DNA of 64,000 nt. Origin: Nannocystis pusilla (GTDB lineage Bacteria; Myxococcota_A; Polyangia; Nannocystales; Nannocystaceae). Within the stretch, counting starts at the first letter, position 1; the number at the start of each line of letters is the position of its first letter. The stretch spans positions 5,495,168-5,559,167 of the forward strand of contig NZ_JAPNKE010000002.1 in the NCBI RefSeq assembly GCF_026626665.1. Direction: 5' to 3'. The notes below the pieces were generated by a model, which was not told the DNA's origin, searched no databases, and worked only from the letters and a program-made list of their open reading frames with translations. Made by a program: the position numbers and the translations under genes. Positions 1 through 9,717 of the stretch are shown here, piece after piece.

Positions 1-10
1 GCCTCACGAA

Positions 11-121
11 GCCTGTCCGAAAAGACATCCCGCCACCGAGCCGCTTCCGCCCTGCGGGCGCCGCGGCCCGACGCCGACACCTCCGCGGCCGTCGGCCTCA
101 CGATGCCCGTCCGGAAGGACG
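11..121. repeat. Two degenerate GTCC/GGAC palindromes in a ~92-bp tandem duplication
   Basis: The words gcctcacga and gcctcacga recur at 1 and 95, each followed by a small palindrome (TGTC/GACA around 14-27; CGTCC-ggaa-GGACG at 108-121). They lie just behind the stop codon of the kinase that ends at 181, so they may act as its transcription end, and they belong to the dispersed palindrome family seen across the window. There is no T-run. Confidence 0.45.
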
Positions 122-180
122 TCCCGGACCCTGCTCGCCCCGCCGCCGCCAACACCTCGCGCGGCCGCTCCGCGGACCCG

Positions 181-3100
181 CTAGCGCTGCAGCCACGCCA
201 GGACCGCGGCCAGCTCCTCGGCGAACGCCGAACCCTCTTCGCGCAGCGTCGCGGCTGCCTGTTCGGCCAGGTCGCGGCTGCGCGGCGGGTCGCTGGTGGC
301 CAGGGCGCGGGCCAGGCGGAAGCGGGCCTCCGCGAGCTGGTGCCTGGCGATCCCGCCCTTGCTGCGGATCTGCACCGCCCGCTCGAGCAGCGGCGCCGCG
401 GCCTCGGGTCGCTCGCGCGCCAGCTCGAGCTCGCCGAGGGCCACCAGCACCTCCGCGACCTCCGGCGTGTCGCGGCCGAGGCTCTCGCGGATCGCCAGCG
501 CCTCGGTCAGGCTCGCCTCGGCCTCCGTGCGGGCGCCGCGGGCCAGGTGGGCCTCGCCGAGGCGCAGCAGCGACGTCGCGGTCGCCGGGTGCTTGCGCCC
601 GCGGGCCCGCGCCGAGATCGCCAGCGCCCGCTCCAGCGTCGCCACCGCGGCGGCCGGGTCGCTGCGGCGCTGCAGCATCCCCAGAGTGTTGAGCAGCGGC
701 GCCAGGTCGGGATGACTCGGCCCGAGCGCCTTCTCGGCCATCGCCGCCGCCTCGCTCGCCTGCGCCAGCGCCTGCTCGCGCTCGCCGCGGGCCGCCGACA
801 CCAGCGCCAGGTTGCGCAGCGAGCTGGCGATGTCCGGGTGGCCGGCAGGCAGCATGCGCTGCTGGATCGCCAGCGCCCGCTCGTGCAGCGCCTGCGCCTC
901 CGCGTAGCTGCCGATCCGGTAGTTCAGCGTGCCCAGGCTGTCGAGGATCGCCACCACCTCGGGGTGCGACTCGTCGAGCTTGCGCTCGCGGATCTTCAGC
1001 ACCCGCTGCAGCAGCTCGCGGGCCGCCAGGCGGTCGCCCTCGAGCAGGTCGAGCAGCCCGAGGTTCTGCAGCGTCACCGCCACGTCGAGGTCGCTCGGCC
1101 CGAGCTTGGCCTCGCGGATCGCCAGCGCCCGCGTCAGCAGGGCCCGCGCCTCGGCGTAGCGGCCGCGCACGTGCTGCAGGCGGCCGAGGTTGTTGAGCGC
1201 GGTCCCGACCTCGAGGTCGTCGGGGCCGAGCGCGTGCTCGGCGACCGCCACCGCCTCCTCGAGCAGCGGCAGCGCCGCGTCGTAGTTGCCGCGCTGCTGC
1301 TCGAGCAGGCCGAGGTTGTTGGCCGAGACCCCGACCGCCGGGTGGTCGGCGCCGAGGGCCTCGCGGCGGATCGCCAGCGCCCGCGTCTGCGCCGCCAGGG
1401 CCGCGTCGAGCGACTCGCGGGTGCGGTGGATCCCGCCGATCACGTCGAGCGCCACCGCCACCGTCGGGTGGTCGGGCCCCAGCAGCTCTCGCGGATCGCC
1501 AGCGCCTGCTCCATCTCCTTCAGCGCCAGCTCGTACTCGCCGCGCGACGCGTGCACCAGCGCCTCGTTCTGGGCCAGGCTCGCGCCCAGCAGCCCGCGCG
1601 CCTCGCCGAGCCGCTGGACGATCACCTCGGCCGGCAGGGCCCACTGCAGCGCCTCGGCCGCGCGGCTGCGGTCGCGGCCGATCGTGCCGACCAGCTGGAT
1701 CGCCGCGCCGGCCGCCACCTCGTCGGCGCGCAGCGCCTCCGCCTCGACGTAGACCTGGCGCAGCGCCTCCTCGGCGCGGTCGAACGCGTCGCCGCACTCG
1801 GACAGGTCGGCCACCAGGTCGCGCGCCGCCACCACCAGCGGCGCGTGCGGCAGCGCCTCGGCCGCGGCCAACATCGCCTCGGCCTGCGGCAGCCCGCTGC
1901 AGTCGCCGGCCGCCAGGCGCCCGCGGGCCTGCTGCAGCTCGCGGCGCAGCGCGTGGACCCGCTCGCGCGTGGCCGCGTCGTCCGGCGGCGCCGGCATGCG
2001 CTCGAGGTAGCTCTTCTCGGCGCACGGCTCCAGCGGCGCCAGCCCGGCCGCCGCCGGCACCAGGCGCTGCACGTTCGCCGCCGAGTCGGCGGTGAACACC
2101 TCGAGCAGCGCCGCCAGCGTCTCGCGCTGCTCGTCCAGGCACGCCACCGACTGGCGGTACAGCGCCGGCGAGCGCGTCCCGTCGACCTCGGCCTCCGTGC
2201 ACACCTGCGAGCGCAGCTCCGACCACGACCCCGCCCAGCGGTCGATCCGCGGCAGCGCCTTCTGGTACGACGACTCCGCGAACGGCGCCCCCGTGGCCAG
2301 CAGCGCCGCGTGCAGGGCCGCCTGGGCCCGCTCGTTCCAGACCTCCTCGATCTGCCGGCCCGCCGCCGCGCAACTCGCCACGCTGCGGGCCCGCAGCCCG
2401 AACACCCCCAGCGTCAGCAGCCCCGCCGCCAGCAGCCCGAACAGCAGCGGCCGCCGCCGCTGGCGCGAAAGCCCCCGCTCCAGCTCGGCCAGCAGCGCGT
2501 CCATCGACGGGAACCGCCGCGACGGCGAGCGCGACAGCCCGCGCTCCAGCACCTTGCCGAGCCACGCCGGCGCCCGCCGCTTGCCCTCCGGCGCCCGCGC
2601 CAGCGGCCCCTCGGTGACCGCGAACATCAGCTCGTGCACCGACTCGCCGCGGAACGGCCGCTCCTCGTACAGCGCCTCCCACAGCGCCACGCACAGCGCG
2701 AACTGGTCGGTGCGCGCGTCGACCTCGTCGTCCTGCCACTGCTCGGGGGCCATGTACGCCGGCGTCCCCAGCCGCGTCCCCGCGCGCGTCAGCCGGACAT
2801 CGGTCGTGCTGGCGCGCAGGTCGCCCGGCAGGCTCGGCTCGCGCGACAGCCCGGCGAGCCCGGCGCGCGCCAGGCCGAAGTCCATCACCCGCACCCGCCC
2901 GTCGCCGTCGACCATCACGTTGTCCGGCTTGAAGTCGCGGTGGACCAGGTCGACCTTGTGCGCGGCCGCCAGTCCGCGGGCCGCCGCCGCGAACACCTCG
3001 ACGATCTCGCGCAGCGAGCGAGGCCGCTGACGCAGCCACGTCCGCAGCGTCACCCCGTCGACGAACTCCATGGCGATGAAGACCTCGGCCTCCTCGCCCT

Positions 3101-3320
3101 CGCCCACCACCCCGACGTCGTGGACCGCGACCACGTTGGGGTGGGCCAGCCGGGCCAGCGCCCGCGCCTCGCGGATCATCCGCGCCGCCTCGCCGGGGCT
3201 CGCGTCGGAGCGCAGCAGCTTGAGCGCGACCTTGCGGTCGAGCTCGGGGTCGTGCGCGGCGTAGACCGCCCCCATCCCGCCGGTGCCGAGCAGCGACAGG
3301 ACCACGTAGCGCCCGACCAC
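181..3320 (-). CDS. Membrane-anchored Ser/Thr protein kinase with C-terminal TPR repeats (frameshifted)
   Basis: A Hanks-type kinase that phosphorylates Ser/Thr on unknown partners. From the GTG at 3320 one reads the glycine loop LLGTGGMGAVY, the ATP lysine in VALKLL, the catalytic loop VHRDFKPDN, the metal site MDFGLA and GTPAYMAPE. A hydrophobic stretch LLFGLLAAGLLTLGVFGL near residue 290 should anchor it in the membrane. The rest consists of about nine 42-residue TPRs of the ALAIRE..LG..HP type, a protein-binding scaffold. The frame changes once near 1490, where AIRE is followed by LLGPDHP; one base seems missing in a ctctc run. The true N terminus may lie upstream: an ATG at 3502 opens MTIGRRSVDHDERTL, but in another frame. 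The same architecture recurs at 60169-62942, so the two are probably paralogues. Confidence 0.85.
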
Positions 3321-3656
3321 GTTGCCGCGCGTCCGCGTCGGCCGGGCCGCCTCCTCGCCGGTGGCCCCGAGCCCGCCCGTCGCCGGCAGGGTCTCGGAGA
3401 TCCCCAGCAGCGCGTCGCGCTCCTCGACGGCCGCCCGCTGGGCGGCGACACCTGCAGCAGTGTTCGTTCGTCGTGGTCCACGGAGCGGCGGCCGATCGTC
3501 ATGCGGACCTTAGCCCGGGTGGAGTACCCGCGGCCCGGGAAAAAATTGCCCGCCGGGTGCAAAAACTCCGAGGTGGCGGATCCGCCCACCCCGCGGCGAG
3601 GACGCCCGCGCGGCCCAGAGCGACGGCGGCACACCGATGGGTTTTGTTCTCAGAAC

Positions 3657-3672
3657 ATGTCCGAAGGACCAT
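3657..3672. repeat. Dispersed GTCC-gaa-GGAC palindrome
   Basis: Core gtcc-gaa-ggac with AT/AT extension and one bulged C. It lies in the kinase/P450 intergenic region and is the same family as the elements at 36037, 48497 and 54085. Confidence 0.45.
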
Positions 3673-3756
3673 CTTCGATCTGCGACGCGCGACGCCGGCG
3701 AACGGGGCGGCCGCCGCCGCGCCGGCGCTGACTCAGGTGCGCGACGCCCCGTCGCC

Positions 3757-3770
3757 TGTCCGAAGAGACA
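3757..3770. repeat. Degenerate dispersed palindrome (gcctgtccgaag...gacat)
   Basis: Only TGTC/GACA pair, but the word gcctgtccgaa-agacat is almost identical to the element at 11-28 near the window start, which supports shared origin rather than chance. Confidence 0.35.
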
Positions 3771-3833
3771 TCATGCTCGGCTCGGCGGCCGCACTCGGAT
3801 CGCGGTCGTTCCGGTGAACGCGCCGAGTCGTCT

Positions 3834-3874
3834 CGATGATTCATCGTGCCTGCGGATCGGGGAGGGAATCATCG
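3834..3874. promoter_or_regulatory. 9-bp inverted repeat, possible operator
   Basis: cgatgattc at 3834-3842 is exactly repeated in inverse at 3866-3874 (gaatcatcg) with a 23-base spacer. Position and symmetry suit a regulator site in the divergent region, but no regulator gene is adjacent and the nearest start (4411) is 540 bases away. Function is inference. Confidence 0.3.
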
Positions 3875-4410
3875 ATACGACGATCGACAGTCGATGCGAT
3901 GTCGAAGTGACCCGCGACGGGCCCCCGTCGCCACAGGCTCGCGCTGGCGGCCTACACGCGATCGCGGGCGCGATGGGGCGCACTGGCGTACGTCACCCCG
4001 TAGCTCGAGGCGGGGCGCGCACGGCTCGGATGGCGCCGGCGCGCGCGGTTCGCCGCGTCGACACCGCGCTCCGCACACTCCGCCGAAAGAGCTCATTCGT
4101 GAGGGCGTCTCCCGCGCAACGAGGAGGCTCGATCTCGCATTCGCCGATCCGTTGGACGGATTGGACGCCGCACTCCGGCGCATGGCGACCGACACGGACT
4201 GGGCCCATTCGGAATCGACGGTGCGCGACACCTCGCCGGCGGCCTCGTCGCCCCGCGGACGCGCATGGGATTGCCCCGCCGCGCGGGTGACCACTGGACG
4301 CTGCCGGCCCGCGCGCTCGAAACCAGGATCGTCGCACACGAGGCGGCGACGATCGAACTGGGCGCGGGTCACGGACAGCACGGACCGAACCGGAGCGAGA
4401 GGAGCGAGTC

Positions 4411-5901
4411 ATGACCGAGAACAAGAAGCCACCCCACACGAAATCAGCGAGCGAGCGATCGGGGGGACTGCCGCCGGGCGCCTATCCTGTCGGACTGTTG
4501 CCGAGCTCCTTCCCGCCGGACTACGTCCGCGGCGCCGCGGCGCCGTTCCTGCTCAGCAGCAGCTTCTTGGGCGAGCGGCCCACGTTGCCCATGATCGATC
4601 TGATGCTCAGCAAGGAGAAAGCGATCCCCGTCAACCTGTGGGGCCTGCTGTACGACGGCTGGTGGCCGAATCCGGACGAAGAAGGCATCAGCGTCTTCTT
4701 TCAAGGCTTCGAGCGCCGCGGGGCCGACAACGAGCGCAAGAAGATCTACGTCTCGGCGAATACGCCGGATCTGGTGGCGACCAAGTACCATGCCAAGATC
4801 ACGGGCTTCTTCGCCAAGTTGCTCGGCAACGCCAACGCCGGCGCGCCGATGATGGGCCGATATTTCGAGTACTACGACGATCTCTACTGGGACCTCCATG
4901 TCGGCGCCACGGGCGACGAGATCCCGCCCGAGGTCCGGCAATTCAGCGCCAGCTTCAATACCGTGCTCGGCTACTGGTTCCCGACGCTGGAGATCGTCCG
5001 CGACGCATACATGAGCGCGCGAGCCTCGCGTCCGGCGCTCAAGGAGTGGCTCGACGAACGCGTGCAGCGGATCATCGACGGCACGCAGCCCGACGCCGAT
5101 CGGACCTTCGTCTACTACTGGCTCAAGAACGGCAGGTTGGGCGAGAACTTCCGCCGGATCGACATCGTGTTCGAATGTTTCCACAACTTTTTGGCGCTCA
5201 GCCAGTGGGGCAACATGATCTACAATGTCGCCGCGAAGCTGGAGCCGAAGTACGGTGACCCGAGGGTGCGGGCCTGGTTCGAGAAGACGATGAAGGGCGG
5301 GCCGGACAAGGCCGACGGCGGCGCGTTCCCGCCGCTCGAACGATTCGTGATGGAGCTGTTCCGGACGATCTCACCGAACGACGGGAGCCTGTCCTCGCCG
5401 CCTCGGCACCGCCAGCTGCTCAGCGCCGAGTTCAGCGGCATCACCACGCCCCATCGCGCGACCAGCATGGATCCCCGGCACTGGATCCACCCGGAGGAAT
5501 TCGACCCGGATCGCTACAAGACGGCGCCGACGAGCGTCGACAACGACGAGGCGCGGGCGAAGGAGATCGGCCTTGCGCGCTGCCCCTTCGCCAAGGCCTC
5601 CCTCGAGCTCAAGGACGGCCGAACGGGCGAAATGACCAACAGCGCCTTCGGTGCCGTGTACGGGGTCGTCGACGGCGAGGCGCATCCGGTGTGCGACACG
5701 GCCGGCTACGCGCCCTTCGGATTCGGCTATCGCCGCTGCGCCGGGGAGTACATCACGGTGGAGTTCATCAAGGAGTTCCTCCGCACGGTCTGGAAGGAGA
5801 AGATCTCGTTCGTCAAGCTCGACCTCGAGCAGCCGACCGAAGTCCCCGTCAACCCGGGGACGGTGCTCCACGACAACATCACGTTCAAGCGCGGCAAGTA
5901 A
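4411..5901 (+). CDS. Cytochrome P450-like heme protein with atypical I helix
   Basis: A P450-fold heme-thiolate protein of 496 residues, close to the usual P450 length. The heme-binding loop FGFGYRRCAGE gives the axial Cys at about residue 443. The K-helix ExxR is ELFR in RFVMELFRTISP, and the meander motif reads PEEFDPDRYK. The I-helix region around ECFHNFLALSQWGNM lacks the usual AGxDT acid-alcohol pair for O2 activation, so it may use a peroxide or rearrange a hydroperoxide like CYP74-type enzymes rather than act as a redox-partner monooxygenase (inference). No signal peptide or membrane anchor is visible. The ATG is preceded by agaggag at good spacing. No ferredoxin or reductase gene is near. 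Its DNA is visibly less GC-rich than its neighbours, which hints at acquisition. Confidence 0.8.
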   Translation: MTENKKPPHTKSASERSGGLPPGAYPVGLLPSSFPPDYVRGAAAPFLLSSSFLGERPTLPMIDLMLSKEKAIPVNLWGLLYDGWWPNPDEEGISVFFQGFERRGADNERKKIYVSANTPDLVATKYHAKITGFFAKLLGNANAGAPMMGRYFEYYDDLYWDLHVGATGDEIPPEVRQFSASFNTVLGYWFPTLEIVRDAYMSARASRPALKEWLDERVQRIIDGTQPDADRTFVYYWLKNGRLGENFRRIDIVFECFHNFLALSQWGNMIYNVAAKLEPKYGDPRVRAWFEKTMKGGPDKADGGAFPPLERFVMELFRTISPNDGSLSSPPRHRQLLSAEFSGITTPHRATSMDPRHWIHPEEFDPDRYKTAPTSVDNDEARAKEIGLARCPFAKASLELKDGRTGEMTNSAFGAVYGVVDGEAHPVCDTAGYAPFGFGYRRCAGEYITVEFIKEFLRTVWKEKISFVKLDLEQPTEVPVNPGTVLHDNITFKRGK

Positions 5902-6089
5902 CTCTCGTGCGAGTGAGGCGCGCGGACACTCCGAGCCGCTTTCTCCCCATTGTTCCGTCAGACCTGCGCGGCGCCCCGCGAGACCGCGGGCGCGCACGCG
6001 CATTCGCCTCGCGCGACCGGTTCGCACGCTTGCAATACCTCTCGCACGAATGCGACGACGGCGGCCGCGGCAGCGCGTACCCTGCCCGC

Positions 6090-6848
6090 ATGCACTCCCC
6101 GGCGCGCCCGCGAGCTCTGTCCACCTCCTGCCGCCCGCAGCTCCTGCTCGCGTCTTTCCGGCGCCTCGCCGCGCTCGTCCCCGTGGTGGCGCTCGCGTGC
6201 GGCGGGCCCGGCGACCCCGTGACCTCGGAGACCGCGAGCGACCCGACCACCACCACCGACGACACCAGCCCCGGCTCGACGAGCAGCTCGCCCACCACCG
6301 GCGGCCCCGTCACCGAGGGCCCCGTCACCGAGGGCCCGGGCACCGACGCCAGCACCGACGCGACGACCGGACAGACCGGCGATTGCGCGCAGTTGTGCCA
6401 GCGCACCCGCGAGTGCACCCCGCAGGTGACCCTCGAGCAGTGCACCGCCGCCTGCGAGGCCGCCGACGACGAGCAGCGCGCCTGCGTCCTCGCCTGCGAC
6501 CAGCCGGTCTGCGACGACCTGCTGATGTGCACGACCCTGTGCGCGCACGAGGGCGACCCGAACGCCACGCCCTACGCCACCTGCGAGGACGGCGCGTCGA
6601 CCTGCCAGCCCGGCGTCTACCTGTGCATCGCCAGCGCCCACGACGGCCTCGAGTTCTCGGTCTGCACCCCGTTCTGCGGCGACGACGGCGAGTGCCCGAC
6701 GCCGGCGACGGGCACCGCGACCCCCCAGTGCGACCTCGACGGCCGCCCCCACACGTGCTCCCTCGACTGCAGCGGCGGTCAGCAGTGCCCGGACGACATG
6801 GTCTGCGACCTCCAGGGCTCCGGCCTGTGCATGTGGCCGGTCGAATGA
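6090..6848 (+). CDS. Cys-rich surface lipoprotein with Thr-rich stalk
   Basis: A 252-residue predicted lipoprotein of unknown role. A basic N-region (RPRALSTSCRPQ) is followed by a hydrophobic core and the lipobox ALAC, then a disordered Thr/Ser/Gly/Pro stalk (TTTTDDTSPGSTSS, with TEGPVTEGP repeats), then a Cys-rich domain with over 20 cysteines in pairs (CAQLCQRTREC, CTAACEAAD, CSLDCSGG). The cysteines suggest a disulfide-bonded globular domain exposed at the outer membrane. The stalk style matches other lipoproteins in this window. No neighbour suggests a pathway. The family is not recognised. Confidence 0.75.
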   Translation: MHSPARPRALSTSCRPQLLLASFRRLAALVPVVALACGGPGDPVTSETASDPTTTTDDTSPGSTSSSPTTGGPVTEGPVTEGPGTDASTDATTGQTGDCAQLCQRTRECTPQVTLEQCTAACEAADDEQRACVLACDQPVCDDLLMCTTLCAHEGDPNATPYATCEDGASTCQPGVYLCIASAHDGLEFSVCTPFCGDDGECPTPATGTATPQCDLDGRPHTCSLDCSGGQQCPDDMVCDLQGSGLCMWPVE

Positions 6849-6963
6849 GCGCAGCCTCGCACTCATGCAATTGCGGCTCGCGTCCGTGCGACGGCCGCGG
6901 ACGCGCATCCTCGGGTATGCACAGAGGCGCCCGCCGGCGACCGGCGCGGCGCGGAGCCATGGC

Positions 6964-7506
6964 ATGACGACGATCGAAACTGTCCCCCTCGCCCCGCTCG
7001 CCGACGCGTTCGCGCTGCGGCCCTTCGCCACCTGCATCGACGCGTTCAGGGCCCTGGGCGACGGCGCCCCGCGGGAGCAGCCGCTGGACGGCGCGCGCCG
7101 GGCGTTCGGCTTCACCGACCTCGCGGCGTGGCCCCATCCGCCGCCGCACTGCGCCCTCGTCGAGCTCGACGCGCCGGAGCCCGCGGTCTTGTCCGACCCG
7201 CGCCGGCTGAGCCGCCTGCCGCTGTTCGCCCCGCTCGTCGGCACCTGGAACGCGAGGGTCGCGGGCCGATGGTTCGGTGGCACGAACTGGATCGTCGCCC
7301 ACCTGCGATTCACCCACGAGCAGCTCGACGAGGAGTCGGACGCGTCCTCCGACTTCTCCGCCGGCCTCGCCCTGTTCGCCGTCGAGGGCGGATGGGCGGC
7401 CGCCGTCTGGCCGTGGTGGCGCCGCGAGGCCTTCGCCCCGGTCCTCGGGTTCGCGCCCGAACGCGCCAGCGAAGCGCACGCGTGCGAGTTCTGGTTCGGC
7501 GAATGA
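6964..7506 (+). CDS. Conserved-looking hypothetical protein, 180 aa
   Basis: No family recognised. The protein begins MTTIETVPLAPLADAF, is rich in Trp in its second half (TWNARVAGRWFGGTNW, AAAVWPWWRREAF) and has no signal peptide or membrane helix, so it is probably cytoplasmic. The start chosen is the ATG at 6964; an in-frame ATG at 6865 would add a 33-residue basic leader with no protein-like character. It lies between two unrelated small genes on the same strand, with 115 bases before and about 245 after. Confidence 0.6.
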   Translation: MTTIETVPLAPLADAFALRPFATCIDAFRALGDGAPREQPLDGARRAFGFTDLAAWPHPPPHCALVELDAPEPAVLSDPRRLSRLPLFAPLVGTWNARVAGRWFGGTNWIVAHLRFTHEQLDEESDASSDFSAGLALFAVEGGWAAAVWPWWRREAFAPVLGFAPERASEAHACEFWFGE

Positions 7507-7751
7507 CCGCAGGCGAAAGCGGCGGGCAGATCATTCGGCCGAGATGCGGCATGATCCGCTCCCGAACGGCTGTCGGGAGCACGCCAATGACGTGAGGTGC
7601 CGTCGGATCGCATGCGAGCGCGAGGGACGGCAGCGCGCAATCACGCCGCCCGCGGTGTCCAGCGCGACGATGCCCGCACGCACGTGCGATCGCTCCGGCC
7701 TCGCGCCGCCTGCGAGCGCCCTCTGCGTCGGCCGACCGCTATGCTCCGGCC

Positions 7752-8228
7752 ATGCCGAGCCAGCTTGTCATCACCGCGGTCGACGGGATCGTCACCGCGC
7801 ACGCACGGGCCACCGGAGAGGTCGCGTGGGCGTTTCGGATCCCCGACGGCAAGGCCGACCATCCCCACGTCACCCGCATCCACGCCGACGAGCAGCGGGT
7901 CGTCGTGGTGGCCGGCCGCATGGAGGAGTCGGGCTTCTTCGCCACCGCCGACGCCACCGCCCACGTGTGCTGCCTCGACTACGCGACCGGCGAGCTGCTG
8001 TGGCGACACCCGCTCAAGGGCGGTCAGAACATCGTGCACTTCACCGCGACGCTCCTGGTCGAGGGCGGCCAGGTCCTCGTCGCCCACGCCGAGCTCCTGG
8101 TGGCCTTCTCGCTCGAGACCGGCAAGCAGCAGTGGCAACGCAAGGTCGAGCGCACCGCCACGCGCGGCACCTACACCTCGGTGGGCCTCGCCGTGCCCGG
8201 CCACGCGCAGCAGGGCGACCGGAAGTGA
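7752..8228 (+). CDS. Small PQQ-like beta-propeller protein
   Basis: A 158-residue protein built from blades of the pyrroloquinoline-quinone-like repeat: VDGIVTAHARATGEVAWAF, CLDYATGELLWRHPL and AFSLETGKQQWQRKV each show the A-x-ATG-E-x-x-W signature. Full propellers have seven or eight blades, so this is a short form that may oligomerise or bind a partner. No quinone ligand site or signal peptide is visible, hence a cytoplasmic scaffold or sensor is more likely than an enzyme (inference). It ends 14 bases before the next gene and is probably cotranscribed with it. Confidence 0.65.
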   Translation: MPSQLVITAVDGIVTAHARATGEVAWAFRIPDGKADHPHVTRIHADEQRVVVVAGRMEESGFFATADATAHVCCLDYATGELLWRHPLKGGQNIVHFTATLLVEGGQVLVAHAELLVAFSLETGKQQWQRKVERTATRGTYTSVGLAVPGHAQQGDRK

Positions 8229-8242
8229 CGGGCGGCGGATCC

Positions 8243-9642
8243 ATGGCCACGCCAGCGCCCATCCACGCGACCGCAGCCGCCGGGCTCGCGCTCGTCCTGC
8301 TCGTCACAGTCGCGTCTTGCGGGGCAAAGACGTCCGGGGACAGGCCGTGGCCGCGCCCCCGCAGCCCGAGCCCGCAGCGACAGCGACGACCCCGCCCGTG
8401 GCAGCGCCGCCGGAGGCGACGAAGCCGCCCGAGCGCGCCCGTTGTCCTGCGGGTCCGGACACCGCGACGATCCGCGGCAAGCTCGAGTTCGCCGACAAGA
8501 CCGCGCCGTCGACGTTCACTGCCTCGGCCTCGCGCGAGCGCGCCGGATGGCGCAACTCGGACGATTGCGACACTCCATACAAAGAGTTCCGCGCGACCGC
8601 GGGCGCCGCGGAATTCGTGTTCGAGGGGCTGCCGCCGGGGATCTATGGCGTGACCCTCTTCGGCGGTGATTTCCTGGATCTCGACCTCGATCCGTTCCCC
8701 ATGGAGGCGGGGAAGACCCGCGACCTCGGCGCGCTGGTCCTCGACCGCGGGCGAATGTTGCGCGGGCGCGTGCTGACGGCCGAAGGAGCCCCTGCCGCCG
8801 GGGTCCAGATCTACGCGGACGCCGACCTCTGGGGCGACGGCGCGGCGCTCCTCGATATCGCCGTGCGCACGGCCACGACCGCGGCCGACGGCAGCTTCAC
8901 GCTGACGGCCCTGGGGCGCGGCCCGTTGTACGTGGCCGCCGAGGCTCCGCAGCTCGGGCGCTCGCCGGCGGTGCGGCTCCCCGAGGGCAACGACGACCTG
9001 ACGAGCGAGCTCCGCCTCGGACCGACCGGCGCGCTCGCGGGCCGGGTGACGTACGCGGGCAAGCCCGCTCGCGCCGACGTCACCGCGCAGCCCGCGGGCT
9101 CCGGCTCCGCGGTGACGTTCACCGTGACCACCGACAACGAGGGGAGGTATCGATTCGAGCGCCTGGCCGGAGGGACATATGTCGTCACCGCCCAGCTGTT
9201 CCGAAACGACATGCACTCGATCTCGCACCCCGCGCGGGCCAAGCAGGCGAACCTCCGGGCGGACCGGGAGGCGCGGCTCGATCTCGAAGTCCGTGCGGGG
9301 CCCACCCTCGTCATCACGCCGAAGCTCTCCGCGGGCGCCGCCGACGTCGTGTCGGTGATGCTCGTCAAGGGGACCTTCACCGCCGCGACCAGCGGAGAGC
9401 TCGATCGGGCCAGCGCGAAGCTCGACCGCGAACGCGCGCGCCCGGACCACGCTCACCTCGCGGAGAAGACCGAGATCGAGCTGGCGGACGTACCGCCGGG
9501 CAACTACACGCTGTGCGGCGCGGCGACGAAGTACGGCGAATCCATCGCTGCGATCGATGCCGTACCCGTGACCTGCACCCGGGTGCGCGTGGCGTCCGGC
9601 CGCGCGCGGCAGCAGGTCTCGCTCGCGCTCGCGGGCCGCTGA
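8243..9642 (+). CDS. Lipoprotein with repeated carboxypeptidase-regulatory-like beta domains (frameshifted)
   Basis: Begins MATPAPIHATAAAGLAL with hydrophobic core and lipobox VASC, so it should be lipid-anchored. After a Pro/Ala linker come three or more Ig-like domains of the carboxypeptidase regulatory type: GKLEFADKTAPSTF ... FVFEGLPPGIYGVTL, LRGRVLTAEGAPAAGVQI ... DGSFTLTALGRG, and AGRVTYAGKPARADV ... GRYRFERLAGGTYVV. A fourth piece ends in ADVPPGNYTLCG. Such domains are structural or adhesive rather than catalytic. The reading frame shifts near 8335 in a ccgggga run between the lipobox region and the linker; both sides are clearly coding. Fourteen bases separate it from the upstream propeller gene. 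Confidence 0.7.
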
Positions 9643-9717
9643 CCCGCGAGCCCGCGGGCGACAGGCCGGCTCACCGCGACGAGTGCTTCGCCGCGGCGGC
9701 CCGGGCGGTCACGGCCG

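Larger units (their letters stand above)
3503..4398. other. Long intergenic stretch without a convincing gene
   Basis: About 900 bases between the divergent kinase and P450 genes. Open frames here lack family motifs and a plausible ribosome site. It holds two members of the dispersed palindrome family (3657-3672 and 3757-3770) and a 9-bp inverted repeat at 3834-3874. Base composition drops towards the P450 gene. Confidence 0.5.

Noticed and set aside
103..3731. Several long plus-strand open frames opposite the first TPR kinase
   Set aside because: They are antisense to a gene with clear kinase and TPR motifs; their Arg/Gln/Leu-rich products are the usual by-product of high-GC coding DNA.
3846..5258. 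A 470-codon plus-strand frame running into the P450 gene
   Set aside because: It overlaps the P450 gene in another frame, has no family motif, and the P450 frame has a good ribosome site and conserved heme loop.
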